Source of the DNA: Lepidodermella squamata | Lineage: Eukaryota; Gastrotricha | Direction of reading: 5' to 3' | Length of the DNA stretch: 64,000 nucleotides | NCBI GenBank assembly: GCA_047495785.1 | Contig: JBLDXI010000048.1 | Span: 620,001-684,000, forward strand | Part shown: in pieces, positions 63,121 to 64,000 of the stretch | Layout of the letters: each line of letters opens with the position of its first letter | Position numbering within the stretch: the stretch's first letter is position 1 | Translations under genes and position numbers: made by a program | The notes under the pieces: model-generated | What the model saw: the letters and a program-made list of their open reading frames with translations, nothing else | The model's database searches: none | What the model was told of the DNA's origin: nothing

Positions 63121-64000
63121 ATGAGTTTTCCTTAAATTCTATTTTCACAAGCCTATATTCGACCAAATGTAATATATTTTATTTCATTTTATAGTTCCGG
63201 CATTAAATTATCCTATATTTTGTCTCCGTGGAATCACCTCTTGCAAATTATCTCTACTCTTGTAAATCATTCTCCAAACTAGTCTTTTGGTAGCTTTCTT
63301 GCTACGACTGCGTTTGTAGGCTTCGCTGAGTGAGTGGAAAAGCCGCCTGGGCCCTGGAGAAACAGTCAGCAATAGCTGGGGTACCATGGGTAGGGACATC
63401 ATTAAACCAGATCAAACTTTCCTAGAGCGTAAGCTCGCGGTTTTCTCACTAGCACCGCCTTATGGCTAAAGCTTGAGTACGTCCGGGCGAGTAGAAATCG
63501 TAATTCCTGACCCTGATCTTCTCCAACATCCTTCCGTCATCTTGCCGACCAAGAATCGCCGACCCGGGCTTGCTAGCTGGTCCTCGCCCACGAGCGCAGC
63601 GGTCACCTACAAAAACAACACGCCGCAACAAACTGCCCTGCTACTATGTGTTGCTAGGTTGCTACTAATGTGTCGCTGCCATGTATCGCGCTTCGCGTAC
63701 AGCCCCGGGGTGCGTTTTTAGTCCGGTCTGAAAGAAGTTCAGTTGGTTCGACTCTTTTTTGAACGGTCTAATAGCATCATTTGCTGCACGTGCCGTGAAA
63801 AATTTAAGACCAAGAAGGCCGTGTTGCCAACATATCAACCTACGTGCTCCTTTGAATGAAGTTGTGGTAATTTTTGGTTATTTCTGAGATGAATTTATTT
63901 TAATTTTCCCCCTTTCACTTGATATTATTGGGTCATTCCAGGTCAATTCGACAAGCGACCGTACCAAGGTTCTCAGAATAGCCCGGAACTATTTTTATCG
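63121..64000. other. Right-hand edge, nothing identified
   Basis: Short frames on both strands (for example 63473-63721) without domain, splice partner or repeat match that I recognise. The first part may be the 3' tail of the retrotransposon relic. Confidence 0.4.

Overview
This is a 64-kb piece of an animal nuclear genome. Most introns are 45-60 nt with GT..AG ends, genes are densely packed, many carry AATAAA signals, and the gene families are metazoan (calpain, PARP1, sushi domain, NB-ARC, CARD, a collagen with an RxxR processing site). A small invertebrate fits, most likely a nematode or another ecdysozoan, but I cannot fix the phylum. I see no bacterial features, tRNA genes or CRISPR arrays.

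Layout. (1) 1-14574, minus strand: three tandem PARP1-family genes. The upstream one is a complete PARP1. The middle one has zinc fingers, BRCT and WGR but no catalytic domain. The last, cut by the window edge, keeps a degenerate catalytic domain and has one in-frame TAG. A degenerate copia-type gag lies antisense in a PARP1 intron. (2) 14650-16200, minus strand: a small noncoding host gene with seven exons. Five consecutive introns each carry one member of a family of H/ACA-like RNAs whose 5' pocket matches a highly conserved 28S rRNA segment. (3) 16512-18760, minus strand: a classical calpain with the complete Cys-His-Asn triad. (4) 18761-25059: mostly empty, with one intronless orphan gene (21631-22344) and an inverted-repeat element. 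(5) 25060-45847, plus strand: a giant secreted collagen-like gene of close to 100 exons. It is dominated by a proline-free nonapeptide, GSQGSKGAQ and variants. (6) 46876-49325, plus strand: a membrane protein with a sushi-like domain and a three-helix C-terminus. (7) 49563-59404, minus strand: two adjacent genes that look like an innate-immunity or cell-death cluster. The upstream one encodes an NB-ARC-type STAND ATPase and is interrupted by a TA-flanked MITE. The downstream one encodes three copies of an unassigned Cys/Trp module, about 18 ankyrin repeats and two CARD-like domains. (8) 59405-64000: a transposon graveyard holding two nested hAT-type elements with 8-bp target duplications, a perfect 37-bp inverted repeat and a broken non-LTR reverse transcriptase.

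How the parts may work together. The PARP trio looks like one nick sensor plus two DNA-binding derivatives that could compete with it or modulate it. The NB-ARC gene and the module-ANK-CARD gene share a homologous module and the same strand, and the start of the second lies about 95 nt past the stop of the first, so co-expression is plausible. The strongest candidates for undescribed biology are that cluster, the snoRNA host gene and the proline-free giant collagen.

Limits: gene models were spliced by eye using reading-frame continuity and paralogue comparison. Domain calls rest on motif recognition, not profile searches. Exon edges may be off by a base or two.
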